Below, one piece after another: positions 42,655-51,255 of a stretch of 64,000 nt of DNA. The notes beneath the pieces were generated by a model, which was not told the DNA's origin, did no database searches, and saw nothing but the letters and a program-made list of their open reading frames with translations. This DNA comes from CBDCTM01 sp965222005. GTDB taxonomy: Bacteria > Bacteroidota > Bacteroidia > Chitinophagales > Saprospiraceae. Made by a program: the position numbers and the translations under genes. How positions within the stretch are numbered: position 1 is the first letter of the stretch; each line of letters starts with the position of its first letter. The DNA lies in assembly GCA_965222005.1 (NCBI GenBank), contig OZ244935.1, forward strand, positions 4,526,001 to 4,590,000, read 5' to 3'.

Positions 42655-43998
42655 CTATCTAAAAATACTTTCTACTTTTTTAATAGCTTCCGGCAAGGCA
42701 AAAACGACAACTTTGTCGCCGATTTGCAGCTGAAAATCCTCTCCGGGAAGGATGCCCCGATCATTCCGGATAACGCCTACAATTTTTGCCAACTTTGGAG
42801 GCAGGTGCAGTTTGCTGATCGCAACATGGGTCACTCGATTGTTTTTATGCACTACAAATTCAATAATCTCGGCATTCACCCCGTGCATCGATGCAATCGC
42901 CTCAACTTTGCCTTTTCGTACATATCTGAAAATGTTGTTGGCAGCAATGATTTTTTTGTTGATAAGCGTATCCACACCAATGTTTTGTGAAATATGGGTA
43001 TAGGCTGAGTTATCGACCAGGGCGATGGTTTTGTAAACCCCCGTTTGCTCTGCCGTAATGCAGGTGATGATGTTCGTTTCTGAATTATTGGTCAGGGCGA
43101 TAAATGCATCCATCCGTTCCAGGCCTTCTTCTTTCAGCAGCTCCAAATTCCCCCAATCACCATTGATTACCAGCACATTATTCAAAACGGCAAGCAATTC
43201 CTTACATCGGTCTTCATCCTCCACTATCATAGTGATGGAAAACTTGTTCTCCAGTACCTGAGCTGTTTTCAATGCCAGGGAGGTACCTCCAATGATCATG
43301 ATCCGCTTTATTTCTCTAAGGCTCTTGCCGATAAAATTATTCAGCTCGTTGAAATCCTGGTGATTGGTAACCAGATAAACATGGTCACTTCGCTCAATTT
43401 TCATCGTACGATCAGGGATGATGGTGCGTCCGTTTCTCAATAAGCAAAGTGTTTTGATGACAAAATGAGGCGTCTGAGCATCCAATTCTTCAAAACTTCT
43501 TTGTACCAGGCTCGAGCTATTATCAACCGTAAAGCCAATAATAGAAATTTGCCCTTTCTCAAATTCAAAAATGTCGGTAACAGAGCTTCGGTGTATCAGC
43601 CGCTCAATTTCCTGGGCAGCGAGTATGCGAGGAGAGATGAGGTTGTCGATTCCCATATCGAGGAACATCACTTTGGAAGCTTCTTTGAGGTATTCTCCCT
43701 CGCTCACCCTGGCTATCGTTTTTTTGGCACCCAATCGCTTGGCGAGAATGGCAGACAGCAGGTTGGTGGTTTCTTTAGTGGTAGCAGCAATAAATAGCTG
43801 GGCATCCTCTACATTGGCTTCTTTGAGCGTATTGATGGAAGAAGCATTCCCTTTTATCACCATCACATCCAGGTGATTGGAGGCATAGTCAAGGAGTTTT
43901 TCATCCAGGTCGATCAAAGTGATATTCTGGTTTTCGATAGCAAGCAATTCTGCCAGATGGAAACCCACATCTCCCGCCCCGGCAATGACAATGTTCAT
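42655..43998 (-). CDS. trkA: Trk potassium uptake regulator TrkA
   Basis: 447 residues. Cytosolic gating subunit of the TrkH channel with two RCK units in tandem: nucleotide-binding loops GAGDVGFHLAELLA (residues 6-19) and IIGGTSLALKTAQVLE (about 236-251), each followed by a TrkA-C domain (ending about 225 and 445). NAD(H) or ATP/ADP binding controls the channel. Directly upstream of trkH with a one-base gap. Complete length. Confidence 0.97.
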   Translation of the reverse strand: MNIVIAGAGDVGFHLAELLAIENQNITLIDLDEKLLDYASNHLDVMVIKGNASSINTLKEANVEDAQLFIAATTKETTNLLSAILAKRLGAKKTIARVSEGEYLKEASKVMFLDMGIDNLISPRILAAQEIERLIHRSSVTDIFEFEKGQISIIGFTVDNSSSLVQRSFEELDAQTPHFVIKTLCLLRNGRTIIPDRTMKIERSDHVYLVTNHQDFNELNNFIGKSLREIKRIMIIGGTSLALKTAQVLENKFSITMIVEDEDRCKELLAVLNNVLVINGDWGNLELLKEEGLERMDAFIALTNNSETNIITCITAEQTGVYKTIALVDNSAYTHISQNIGVDTLINKKIIAANNIFRYVRKGKVEAIASMHGVNAEIIEFVVHKNNRVTHVAISKLHLPPKLAKIVGVIRNDRGILPGEDFQLQIGDKVVVFALPEAIKKVESIFR

Positions 43999-44157
43999 AT
44001 TATGTAAAGTTCAACTATTTCATCTTTCCAGCGCCTTGTCCCAGGCACAAAATGATGCCAGGCATTGTACTGCAATATTACAATACTTTTCAGTTTATAT
44101 TCGTATCAAATTGGAAAACTAACTAGCGGCAGACAGGTGCTTGAAAAAGCTACAATA

Positions 44158-45426
44158 CTACCTCACCAAGCCCTGGAGCAGCCATTTAGCTAAAGCCTCG
44201 CGATTGCTTTCGCGAATAAAGCGCTGCTGGTCATGGCGATTACGGATATTGCCCAACTCTATGAATACCGAAGAGGTTTTGGGCTCGCGCAGCATGTGAA
44301 GGTCACGGGAAGTGATGGTGCCATGATATTGGCCATTGCTACGATATTTGCGATACTTGCTTTTGAAAGTCTGATGCAGCTTTTGAGCAATTTTGCGGCT
44401 CTTTTGGCTGCCGGGATAGTAGTAAAAGAAGACGTCTGTATTGACACTGGTATTGCGGGAATCTATGTGGATGACGATGGTAGTTTGCTTTTTGATGCCT
44501 TGCTTTTGGTGCTTTTCATACAGTTTGTTGATAGCATCGGAGCGTTGGTAAAGTCGGCTTTTCTGGCTGCGTGGAATGATATAATCGCCCCAGCAATACT
44601 CATCGTAATCGCATTTCAGATAATCCTCCGAGCGGATACCATCATCCGCATCGCGGGTAATCATGTATGCGATCGCACCATGCTCAATGAGTTTTCTTAC
44701 CAATCGCAAGGACACATCGTAGGCATATTCGTCTTCACAAAGCTGATGTTTCCCAGCTTTGCCTACAGCCCCTACATCGGGCCCGCCGTGGCCACTGACT
44801 ACATAAAAAACCTGCCCCCTCAGCTTGTTATCTCTGATAGTGACGTGCTCGTATTTCTTGCCAAAAATCGGAAATTTGCCCAGCCCGCTTGACTTTTTAA
44901 AATGAGCCAGCACCTTGGAATCGATTTTCTGATACTCCCTCCTTTCCTTGTCAGAGGGCTTGAGGTTGGTGCTTGTGGACGCTTTGGCATCCGCCAGCGG
45001 CTCTGCCTTCTTTCCACTGCACCCCAGCTCATGGTAGGGCACCCAGATGAGGCTGCTCCGCACCAAGGTGCTTTGCCGCAGCTTATGCCGGTATAGCCTT
45101 TCGTTGTATTGCTTGATGCGGTAAGCTTTTTCCCACCCTTCCAGATCCAGCGAGGTTTTAATGCTTCTGCCATTATACCGATGAATGCTTACCGGCAGGT
45201 AATACTTTCGGCCTTCGAACAGATCGGAAGTAGAATTGAGCTTATTGAGCTGGTAGAATTTATCGAAATTGCAATCGTAGCCGGCCAGAAAATAGCGTTT
45301 TAACAGGCGGCGAATATTGTCGCCTTTGCGGGCAGTAGTGCGGTAATATTGGTTTTCCTCTTCGTGTGCCTGGAGTGTTGTACTGCCAAAGAGGATCAAT
45401 AGCAGGAGAATAGTGTTTCGTAGCAT
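44158..45426 (-). CDS. Secreted N-acetylmuramoyl-L-alanine amidase (Amidase_3)
   Basis: 422 residues from the ATG at 45426, chosen because MLRNTILLLLILFGSTTLQA is a clear signal peptide; the frame is open 36 codons further. A long N-terminal region (about 25-200) with a basic stretch precedes the amidase domain (about 200-420). The zinc ligands can be seen: His213 in VSGHGGPDVGA, the Glu in CEDEYAYDVSL, His320 in VIHIDSR, and catalytic Glu390 in FIELGNI. It cuts the amide bond between MurNAc and the peptide stem in the periplasm. The family usually has SxHaN where this one has HIDS. The N-terminal region could be LysM-like (QYYRTTARKGDNIRRLLKR), but this is not certain. Confidence 0.92.
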   Translation of the reverse strand: MLRNTILLLLILFGSTTLQAHEEENQYYRTTARKGDNIRRLLKRYFLAGYDCNFDKFYQLNKLNSTSDLFEGRKYYLPVSIHRYNGRSIKTSLDLEGWEKAYRIKQYNERLYRHKLRQSTLVRSSLIWVPYHELGCSGKKAEPLADAKASTSTNLKPSDKERREYQKIDSKVLAHFKKSSGLGKFPIFGKKYEHVTIRDNKLRGQVFYVVSGHGGPDVGAVGKAGKHQLCEDEYAYDVSLRLVRKLIEHGAIAYMITRDADDGIRSEDYLKCDYDEYCWGDYIIPRSQKSRLYQRSDAINKLYEKHQKQGIKKQTTIVIHIDSRNTSVNTDVFFYYYPGSQKSRKIAQKLHQTFKSKYRKYRSNGQYHGTITSRDLHMLREPKTSSVFIELGNIRNRHDQQRFIRESNREALAKWLLQGLVR

Positions 45427-45729
45427 CGCAGTAATTTCGCCAATTTGATTTACAGGATTCAACAGGCGAAAGGTAGCAATTAACGCCCAAATATTCAAAT
45501 TAGCAGGCCTCATGCAAAAGGGGTATAGTTTCAATAATTAATTTGATAAACTTGCATCAATCATGCCAACGAAACTGGTCAACACCTTGCTGGGCTACCA
45601 TTTCCAAGGCATTTCATGCTGCTTTGCGTCACGGCATTTACAACTGCCAATGAGTCTTTGATATTGTGAAGGGGCATTTTTAAGACAGAAACTACCAAAA
45701 ATAAGCCTTACAGAACTACCTTTGCAGGC
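45427..45729. other. Intergenic between amidase and ccmB
   Basis: 303 bp between divergent genes. GGCATTT occurs three times at 45609-45686 without forming a clear repeat unit. Apart from the ccmB promoter box at 45717 nothing was recognised. Confidence 0.45.
45717..45724 (+). promoter_or_regulatory. Putative -7 box of ccmB, leaderless
   Basis: TACCTTTG is an exact TAnnTTTG ending 5 bp before the ccmB ATG, so the transcript would begin at or next to the start codon. Confidence 0.5.
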
Positions 45730-46389
45730 ATGGAGATTTTCGCACAAATCCAAGCATTATTCTCCAAAGAGTTACTTTTGGAATGGCGCATGAAATATGC
45801 CATCAGCGGTATTATTTTGTACGTATTATCTACCATATTTATCGTGTACACCAGCTTCATTCAGCTACAGCCAAAAGTCTGGAATACTCTTTTTTGGATC
45901 ATCGTCTTGTTTGCTTCAGTAAATGCCATCACGAAGAGCTTTTTGCAGGAAGCTGGTGATCGCAAACTGTACTATTACTCGCTGGCCAACCCTTCAGCCA
46001 TTATTTTATCAAAAATACTATACAACAGCCTCTTGCTTTTACTGCTTACGCTCCTTTCTTTTGCAGCCTTTAGCCTGGTGGCCGGTAACCCCGTACGCGA
46101 TCATGCCCAGTTTTTTGCGGCCATTCTGCTGGGCAGTATCGGGCTATCCATTACCTTCACCTTTATCTCCGCCATTGCTTCACAGGCCCACAACAGCTCT
46201 ACCCTCATGGCTATACTGGGCTTTCCAATCGTGATCCCCATATTGATGACGCTGGTGAAGTTGAGCGCCAATGCACTGGGCCTGTTGCAGGATACTGCCG
46301 TTTGGAAAGATATGCTCATTTTGATTGCAATCGATCTGATCCTGATTTCTTTAAGCTTTGTTTTATTTCCATATTTGTGGAAAGATTGA
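45730..46389 (+). CDS. ccmB: Haem exporter subunit CcmB
   Basis: 219 residues with six hydrophobic segments. CcmB is the membrane part of the ABC-type CcmABCD complex that handles haem in System I cytochrome c maturation. SKELLLEWRMKYAISGIILY and AITKSFLQEAGDRKLYYYS match the family start. No ccmA is adjacent. First gene of a run with ccmC, the ccmD-like gene and glutamate dehydrogenase, transcribed from a box just before its ATG. Confidence 0.95.
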   Translation: MEIFAQIQALFSKELLLEWRMKYAISGIILYVLSTIFIVYTSFIQLQPKVWNTLFWIIVLFASVNAITKSFLQEAGDRKLYYYSLANPSAIILSKILYNSLLLLLLTLLSFAAFSLVAGNPVRDHAQFFAAILLGSIGLSITFTFISAIASQAHNSSTLMAILGFPIVIPILMTLVKLSANALGLLQDTAVWKDMLILIAIDLILISLSFVLFPYLWKD

Positions 46390-46447
46390 TAAGCAATAAA
46401 CCAGGCGGATGAAAGGTTCACCCGCTCGTACACACAAAAGCAATTCA

Positions 46448-47497
46448 ATGGGAAAGCATTGGTGGAAAATAGCAGCTGTACTGATCTTACTCTATTCGCT
46501 CGTTGCCGGCCTATTAGTACCACTCCGGCCGGGTATTGTAAAAGTGAGCCCTTCCCGGGCAGAAGTAGGTCAGGCCGTGCAGCTAAATGTGGAAGGCTAC
46601 AATACCCTTTTTAGCCGGGCTGACGGCCATGTCCGGGCCTGGCTGAAGTTGGATGAAGCTCATGCCCTGGCCGCCACCTCCGTAGATGTGCAAAGCGATC
46701 AGCGGCTTGTTGTCAGCTTTCAATTGCCACCACAGCTACCGGGTACTGCCAAAGTGAAGGACGCCAGCCTGATACTAGACGACCCCGCCAATGGCGCCTC
46801 TGTGATGCCCAGCGCCTTGTTCATCTCTCAGCCGCAAGCCAGGCCCAATGCCCCGGCCGATCTGTGGAATGCTGGCATCGAGAACCTTCACCAGCTGGAG
46901 GGCATCAACTTTCCCTTTCGCAATATCCTGTCAGAAACTATTCGCAATACTTACTATCATGTACCACTGTGGTTTGGGATGATTATCATCTTTCTGGTCT
47001 CCATGATCTACAGCTGGCGCTACCTGCAGCACGGCCGGAGATCGGATGATCGGTATGCTGTGGCGCTCACGCAGGTAGGCATCTTGTTTGGTCTGCTGGG
47101 GCTGGTTACCGGAGCGCTGTGGGCCCGCTGGACCTGGGGCCAATTTTGGAGTTGGGATGTGAAGCAAAATATGGCTGCCATTGCCATGCTCATTTATATG
47201 GCGTACTTCGTGCTGCGCCACTCGTTCGACGACTTTGAGAAGCAAGCAAGGCTGGGTGCCGTTTACAATATTTTTGCCTTTGCGGCACTGATTCCTCTGC
47301 TCTTTGTGATCCCTCGTATGACGGACAGCCTGCATCCCGGCAATGGTGGCAACCCCGGTTTGGGGGGGGAAGATCTCGATAATACGATGCGGATGGTCTT
47401 TTATCCGGCCATCATTGGCTGGACGCTGCTGGGCTTTTGGATGGCTCAACTGGCTTGGCGCCTGGAAGAGCTAAAGGACCGGCTCTACAGCCGTTAA
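46448..47497 (+). CDS. ccmC: Cytochrome c assembly protein CcmC with N-terminal periplasmic domain
   Basis: 349 residues from the ATG at 46448 (MGKHWWKIAAVLILL); an in-frame ATG at 46409 would add 13. The C-terminal part (about 170-349) is CcmC-like with the haem-handling tryptophan motif WGQFWSWDVKQN and candidate axial His in YYHVPLWF and SLHPG. Unlike Escherichia coli CcmC, there is an extra segment (about 40-150) after the first membrane helix, beta-rich and Ig-like (VSPSRAEVGQAVQLNVEGYN). CcmC delivers haem to CcmE in the periplasm. It lies 58 bp after ccmB. Confidence 0.92.
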   Translation: MGKHWWKIAAVLILLYSLVAGLLVPLRPGIVKVSPSRAEVGQAVQLNVEGYNTLFSRADGHVRAWLKLDEAHALAATSVDVQSDQRLVVSFQLPPQLPGTAKVKDASLILDDPANGASVMPSALFISQPQARPNAPADLWNAGIENLHQLEGINFPFRNILSETIRNTYYHVPLWFGMIIIFLVSMIYSWRYLQHGRRSDDRYAVALTQVGILFGLLGLVTGALWARWTWGQFWSWDVKQNMAAIAMLIYMAYFVLRHSFDDFEKQARLGAVYNIFAFAALIPLLFVIPRMTDSLHPGNGGNPGLGGEDLDNTMRMVFYPAIIGWTLLGFWMAQLAWRLEELKDRLYSR

Positions 47498-47657
47498 GCG
47501 CCTGGACCGTGAGCCATTTTTATATAGCGAAATAGTTTGCTGACAGCAAAGAAAAAGTCAGCTTCCGATTTGTAGATTTTGAAAAATAAAGCGAGTTTTG
47601 ACACTTCGTATTGTTCAAAAAATTATACCGCTGGCGGTTCGAGAGTGATAAATCATC

Positions 47658-47729
47658 CTCAATCCTTTCGCGGTATATAGAACAGGTGATGGGGATTCGC
47701 CATCGCTCATCAGGCGCCTGAGCTATAAA
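47658..47729 (+). repeat. 72-bp dispersed element, copy A
   Basis: Matches 63872-63943 at 61 of 72 positions without gaps. Contains the 12-base palindrome TCAGGCGCCTGA (47710-47721), conserved except for one base in copy B. It overlaps the start of the leader repeat at 47725. Confidence 0.85.
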
Positions 47730-47750
47730 TCCTCTTTTCAATTTTTGAAT
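47725..47750 (+). repeat. Leader repeat, copy 3 (half form)
   Basis: Matches 10549-10574 at 24 of 26 bases; includes the small inverted repeat TTCAATTTTTGAA. It ends 19 bp before the ccmD-like ATG. The right arm seen in the other copies is absent. Confidence 0.7.
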
Positions 47751-47769
47751 GTTCCTTAAAGTTAATAGT

Positions 47770-47988
47770 ATGAAACAACGCCTCACAGCCATCTTTCTTT
47801 GTCTGTTTTTTGCATGTTTGAAATACGGATTTGCCCAATCTGCCGATGCAGATTTTATGCGCAGCATTGGCAAAATGTATGTGGTAGTAGCCGTTTTGGT
47901 TGCCATTTTCATTGGTATCATTGCTTTCCTGCTATTGCTTGAAAAAAAACTAACCAAATTAGAGAATCAAATCAATAATAATGAGTAA
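47770..47988 (+). CDS. ccmD: CcmD-like small membrane protein
   Basis: 72 residues from the ATG at 47770, chosen because MKQRLTAIFLCLFFACLKYG is a good signal or membrane start; the frame is open 7 codons upstream. A second hydrophobic helix (about 37-57) is followed by a charged tail EKKLTKLENQ, as in CcmD, the small protein that links CcmC and CcmE to the CcmAB exporter. Position after ccmB-ccmC supports this. Its end overlaps the glutamate dehydrogenase start by 8 bases. Confidence 0.75.
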   Translation: MKQRLTAIFLCLFFACLKYGFAQSADADFMRSIGKMYVVVAVLVAIFIGIIAFLLLLEKKLTKLENQINNNE

Positions 47989-49414
47989 AACCAAATCCGC
48001 CAATAGCCACGGCAGCTTCCTGGATAGTGTAAATCGCAATTTCGATCGGGCCGCCAAACATACCGGGCTGCCAAAAGGTTTGCTGGAACAAATAAAAGTT
48101 TGTAATGCGGTCTATCAGATCCGCTTCCCTGTTAAAATCGGTAGCGAATACAAAGTGATCGAGGCCTACAGAGCTCAACACAGCCACCACCGCATGCCTA
48201 CCAAAGGGGGAATCCGGTACAGCCAAAAGGTAAACCAGCAAGAGGTAATGGCGCTGGCAGCACTGATGACTTACAAATGCGCCATCGTGGATGTACCCTT
48301 CGGAGGAGCAAAAGGTGGCGTGCGTATATCGCCTCGCAACTACACCACCGCCCAGCTGCAAAAGATTACCCGCCGCTACACCACCGAGCTGATCCGCAAA
48401 AACTTTATCGGCCCAAGTGTGGATGTGCCTGCCCCCGACTACGGAACCAGTGGCCGGGAAATGGCATGGATACTCGACACCTACCTGACCTTCAAGGGCG
48501 GAGAAATTGACGCGGCTGGTTGTGTAACAGGTAAACCCATCAATCAAAGTGGTATTCGTGGCCGCACTGAAGCTACCGGCCGTGGGGTATATTATGCGCT
48601 TAAAGAAGCCGTCAGCTACAAGGATGATATGGCCAAGTTAGGCCTTAAGCCCGGACTGGAAGGTAAAACAATGGCCATACAAGGGCTGGGCAATGTAGGC
48701 TATCATACAGGTACTATCTGCCAGGATGAAGGCGGTGCAAAGATCGTCTGTGTGGCCGAATACGAAGGTGCTGTGTATAGTAAAAAGGGAATTGACATTC
48801 ATGCCTTGGTGAAGCATCGCAAGGAAACAGGCTCCATACTCGATTTTCCGGGTGCACGCAATATGCGGCAGCGCAAAAGGGTACTCGAGGTAGAATGTGA
48901 TATATTGGTACCAGCGGCCCTCGAAAATCAGATCATCCTTCAAAATGCCCATAAGGTAAAGGCAAAAATAATTGCCGAAGCGGCCAATGGTCCTATCACT
49001 GCCGATGCGGATGAGGTACTCCGCAAAAAAGGCATCATGGTTATTCCGGATATGTATTGCAATGCCGGCGGGGTGACGGTTTCCTATTTTGAATGGCTCA
49101 AGAATCTGTCGCACGTCCGCTTTGGCCGAATGGAAAAGCAATTCAATCACAATGCCTTCATGAATCTGGTGGCTATGGTAGAACGATTGACCGGCCAGTC
49201 GGTAGGCAAAAAAGAACGGAGTTTACTCACCAAAGGCGCCGATGAAGTCGATCTGGTACGCAGCGGCCTTGAAGAAACCATGATTAATGCTTATCAGCAG
49301 ATCAGGGGGGTATATAAACGTAAAAAGGGAATCGACGATCTGCGCACGGCTGCCTTTGTAGCTTCACTCAAAAAGATCAGCAGCGACTATTTGGCCCTCG
49401 GCATATTTCCTTAA
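47981..49414 (+). CDS. Glu/Leu/Phe/Val-family dehydrogenase, probable glutamate dehydrogenase
   Basis: 477 residues. Interconverts glutamate with 2-oxoglutarate and ammonia. The substrate region MPTKGGIRYSQKVNQQEV, the catalytic Lys/Asp segment TYKCAIVDVPFGGAKGG and VDVPAPDYGT are typical; the Rossmann loop is QGLGNVGYHTG (about 228-238). The ending SGLEETMINAYQQI also fits. A C-terminal tail after 425 is somewhat longer than in short bacterial forms. It overlaps the ccmD-like gene by 8 bases, so it seems translated from the ccm transcript, an odd functional link. Leucine dehydrogenase activity is less likely given the substrate loop. Confidence 0.94.
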   Translation: MSKTKSANSHGSFLDSVNRNFDRAAKHTGLPKGLLEQIKVCNAVYQIRFPVKIGSEYKVIEAYRAQHSHHRMPTKGGIRYSQKVNQQEVMALAALMTYKCAIVDVPFGGAKGGVRISPRNYTTAQLQKITRRYTTELIRKNFIGPSVDVPAPDYGTSGREMAWILDTYLTFKGGEIDAAGCVTGKPINQSGIRGRTEATGRGVYYALKEAVSYKDDMAKLGLKPGLEGKTMAIQGLGNVGYHTGTICQDEGGAKIVCVAEYEGAVYSKKGIDIHALVKHRKETGSILDFPGARNMRQRKRVLEVECDILVPAALENQIILQNAHKVKAKIIAEAANGPITADADEVLRKKGIMVIPDMYCNAGGVTVSYFEWLKNLSHVRFGRMEKQFNHNAFMNLVAMVERLTGQSVGKKERSLLTKGADEVDLVRSGLEETMINAYQQIRGVYKRKKGIDDLRTAAFVASLKKISSDYLALGIFP

Positions 49415-49452
49415 TTCGGGATGACTCACGTTTAACTCATTCTCTAACTACT

Positions 49453-50004
49453 CTACCCTCTCGGCTTCCACGCAATCTCTCCTACTCCCAACTGCCAGCC
49501 AATATGCCGTGCCATTACGAAAAGCAGGTCCGATAAGCGGTTGAGGTATTGAATCAGCATGCCATCCACCGCTTCGGAGAGGCTCAAAGCCACTACCAGC
49601 CGTTCAGCACGCCGGCACACACAACGAGTGATATGGCAATGCGATACAGCTGGATGGCCTCCCGGCAGAATAAAATTTTTCAGAGGTGGCAAGTCCTGCT
49701 CCATTTCATCGATAGAATGCTCCATAGATTCTATATCCGACGGCAATATGTCAGGTACGGACAGCTCTTTTTCCGGATCGCTGGCCAGATTGCTGCCAAT
49801 TGTAAAGAGCCGGGTTTGAATGGCCTGAAGCTGCGCCTTCTTGCCTTCATCCGCCAGCAGATCGACAAGCAGACCGATCCACGAGTTGAGTTCATCCACC
49901 GTCCCGTATGCATCGATGCGGATATGGCTTTTCGGCAGCCGCCGACCGCCAAAGAGTCCGGTTTCTCCCTGATCGCCGGTTTTGGTATAAATTTTAAATG
50001 CCAT
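49453..50004 (-). CDS. Cob(I)alamin adenosyltransferase (PduO/MMAB type)
   Basis: 183 residues. Transfers adenosyl from ATP to cob(I)alamin, making coenzyme B12. MAFKIYTKTGDQGETGLFGG is the diagnostic ATP-binding opening; DELNSWIGLLVD and the VCRRAERLVV Arg/Glu motif complete the trimeric PduO fold. Cytosolic. Its ATG overlaps the stop of the iron-sulfur protein by one base (TGATG), so the two are coupled. No B12-dependent enzyme or B12 riboswitch was seen beside it. Confidence 0.95.
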   Translation of the reverse strand: MAFKIYTKTGDQGETGLFGGRRLPKSHIRIDAYGTVDELNSWIGLLVDLLADEGKKAQLQAIQTRLFTIGSNLASDPEKELSVPDILPSDIESMEHSIDEMEQDLPPLKNFILPGGHPAVSHCHITRCVCRRAERLVVALSLSEAVDGMLIQYLNRLSDLLFVMARHIGWQLGVGEIAWKPRG

Positions 50005-50447
50005 CAGCCTTCAAAATTGATCGAGCGGTGTGAGCCATCGCAATAGGGTTTGTTGGTAGAAGCGCCGCAGCGACAGAAGGCAGATTTGCTTTTCCGGATT
50101 TCCTCCTTGCCAGCCGCATCCTTGACCTTTACCGTACAATGCACCATCAGCGGGCCATTTGGAATCACTTCCACATTCACCACCTCTTGCTCATCGGTAT
50201 TCGCCTCTTCCTTAGCTTCGGCAGCTACCTCGTTTACAAAATAGGACAGCGCTCCCGATGGGCATTCCCGTACCTGCTGTACGATCCGGTCGGTAGTAGC
50301 TCCTTCCATGTTGACCCACGGCCGGGCTCGTGGATTGAATACCTCGGCCAGGCCTTTGGCACAAATTCCGGAATGCACGCAAATGTCTGGTTTCCAAACA
50401 ATGGTAATTTCTTCGTTTGTGTACTGCTTTTCTATTGGTTTGCTCAT
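50004..50447 (-). CDS. YjdI-type ferredoxin-like domain fused to CDGSH iron-sulfur domain
   Basis: 147 residues. The first half (about 10-75) is a Fer4_19/YjdI domain with Cys in ICVHSGICAKGL and ECPSGALSY. An acidic linker (EAKEEANTDEQE) leads to a CDGSH domain whose ligands are seen in CRCGASTNKPYCDGSH (three Cys and one His, a [2Fe-2S] site). Role: probable redox or cluster-transfer protein, exact partner unknown. Overlaps the cobalamin adenosyltransferase by one base, which suggests electron supply for Co(II) reduction as a testable idea. Confidence 0.92.
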   Translation of the reverse strand: MSKPIEKQYTNEEITIVWKPDICVHSGICAKGLAEVFNPRARPWVNMEGATTDRIVQQVRECPSGALSYFVNEVAAEAKEEANTDEQEVVNVEVIPNGPLMVHCTVKVKDAAGKEEIRKSKSAFCRCGASTNKPYCDGSHRSINFEG

Positions 50448-50471
50448 AATGTAACAGGTTTATCTTAAAAA

Positions 50472-51212
50472 TTAATCAGCTTGTGTGCCCTGCGATTCCT
50501 GACGATCAAGTGTACGGATCACCTGATCATTCACTTTATCAAATTCGACCAGCCCATCGCGCAGGCGCACGATTCGATGAGCATGCTGAGCAATATCCGG
50601 TTCATGCGTAACCAGCACAATTGTATTGCCAGCCTTGTGAATTTCTTCAAAAATGCCCATGATCTCCATAGAGGTCTTGGTATCGAGGTTGCCGGTCGGT
50701 TCATCAGCCAGGATGAGGGCCGGGTCGTTGACAATGGCTCGTGCTATGGCTACCCGCTGCCGCTGTCCGCCCGATAGCTCGTTCGGCTTATGATCCATCC
50801 GGTCGCTCAAACCCACTGCTTGCAAGGCCTTAGCCGCTTTTTGCTCACGCTCGGCTTTACCGATTCCGGCATACACCAGGGGCAGCGCTACATTGTTGAG
50901 TGCAGAGAGGCGAGGCAGCAGGTTGAAGGTTTGAAATACAAATCCGATCAGCTTATTGCGCACTTCGGCCAATTCGCCGTCATCCATAACGCTCACATCC
51001 TTGTCGTTGAGCAGGTATTCGCCGGAGGTAGGTGTATCGAGGCAGCCCAACAGATTCATTAGCGTAGATTTGCCGGAACCCGAAGAGCCCATCAATGCAA
51101 TGTATTCGTTGCGGTGTATGTCCAGGCTAACGGATTGGAGGGCATGCACTTTTTCCGTTCCCATCACGTAGGTCTTCTTCAATTTTCTGACTGAGATCAA
51201 TTTATCCATCAT
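50472..51212 (-). CDS. ABC transporter ATPase (LolD/MacB/FtsE-like)
   Basis: 246 residues from the ATG at 51212 (MMDKLISVRKLKKTY); the frame is open 8 codons upstream. Walker A GSSGSGKSTLMNLLG, Q-loop VFQTFNLLPRLSALNN, signature LSGGQRQRVAIARA and Walker B LILADEPTGNLD are all intact. The sequence falls in the MacB/LolD group whose permeases extract lipoproteins or export peptides. No permease gene is adjacent, so the partner must be elsewhere. Same strand as gatC, 43 bp downstream of it. Confidence 0.95.
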   Translation of the reverse strand: MMDKLISVRKLKKTYVMGTEKVHALQSVSLDIHRNEYIALMGSSGSGKSTLMNLLGCLDTPTSGEYLLNDKDVSVMDDGELAEVRNKLIGFVFQTFNLLPRLSALNNVALPLVYAGIGKAEREQKAAKALQAVGLSDRMDHKPNELSGGQRQRVAIARAIVNDPALILADEPTGNLDTKTSMEIMGIFEEIHKAGNTIVLVTHEPDIAQHAHRIVRLRDGLVEFDKVNDQVIRTLDRQESQGTQAD

Positions 51213-51255
51213 GCAATTGACTGAGTAGTGAGGCAATACCAGACTATTTTCCTTA

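Noticed and set aside
45535..45716. GGCATTT repeated three times, possibly a REP element
   Set aside because: Spacing is irregular and no second copy of the region was found in the window.
49453..50004. Cobalamin riboswitch near the adenosyltransferase
   Set aside because: The gene overlaps its upstream neighbour and no B12-box-like structure is visible before that neighbour.
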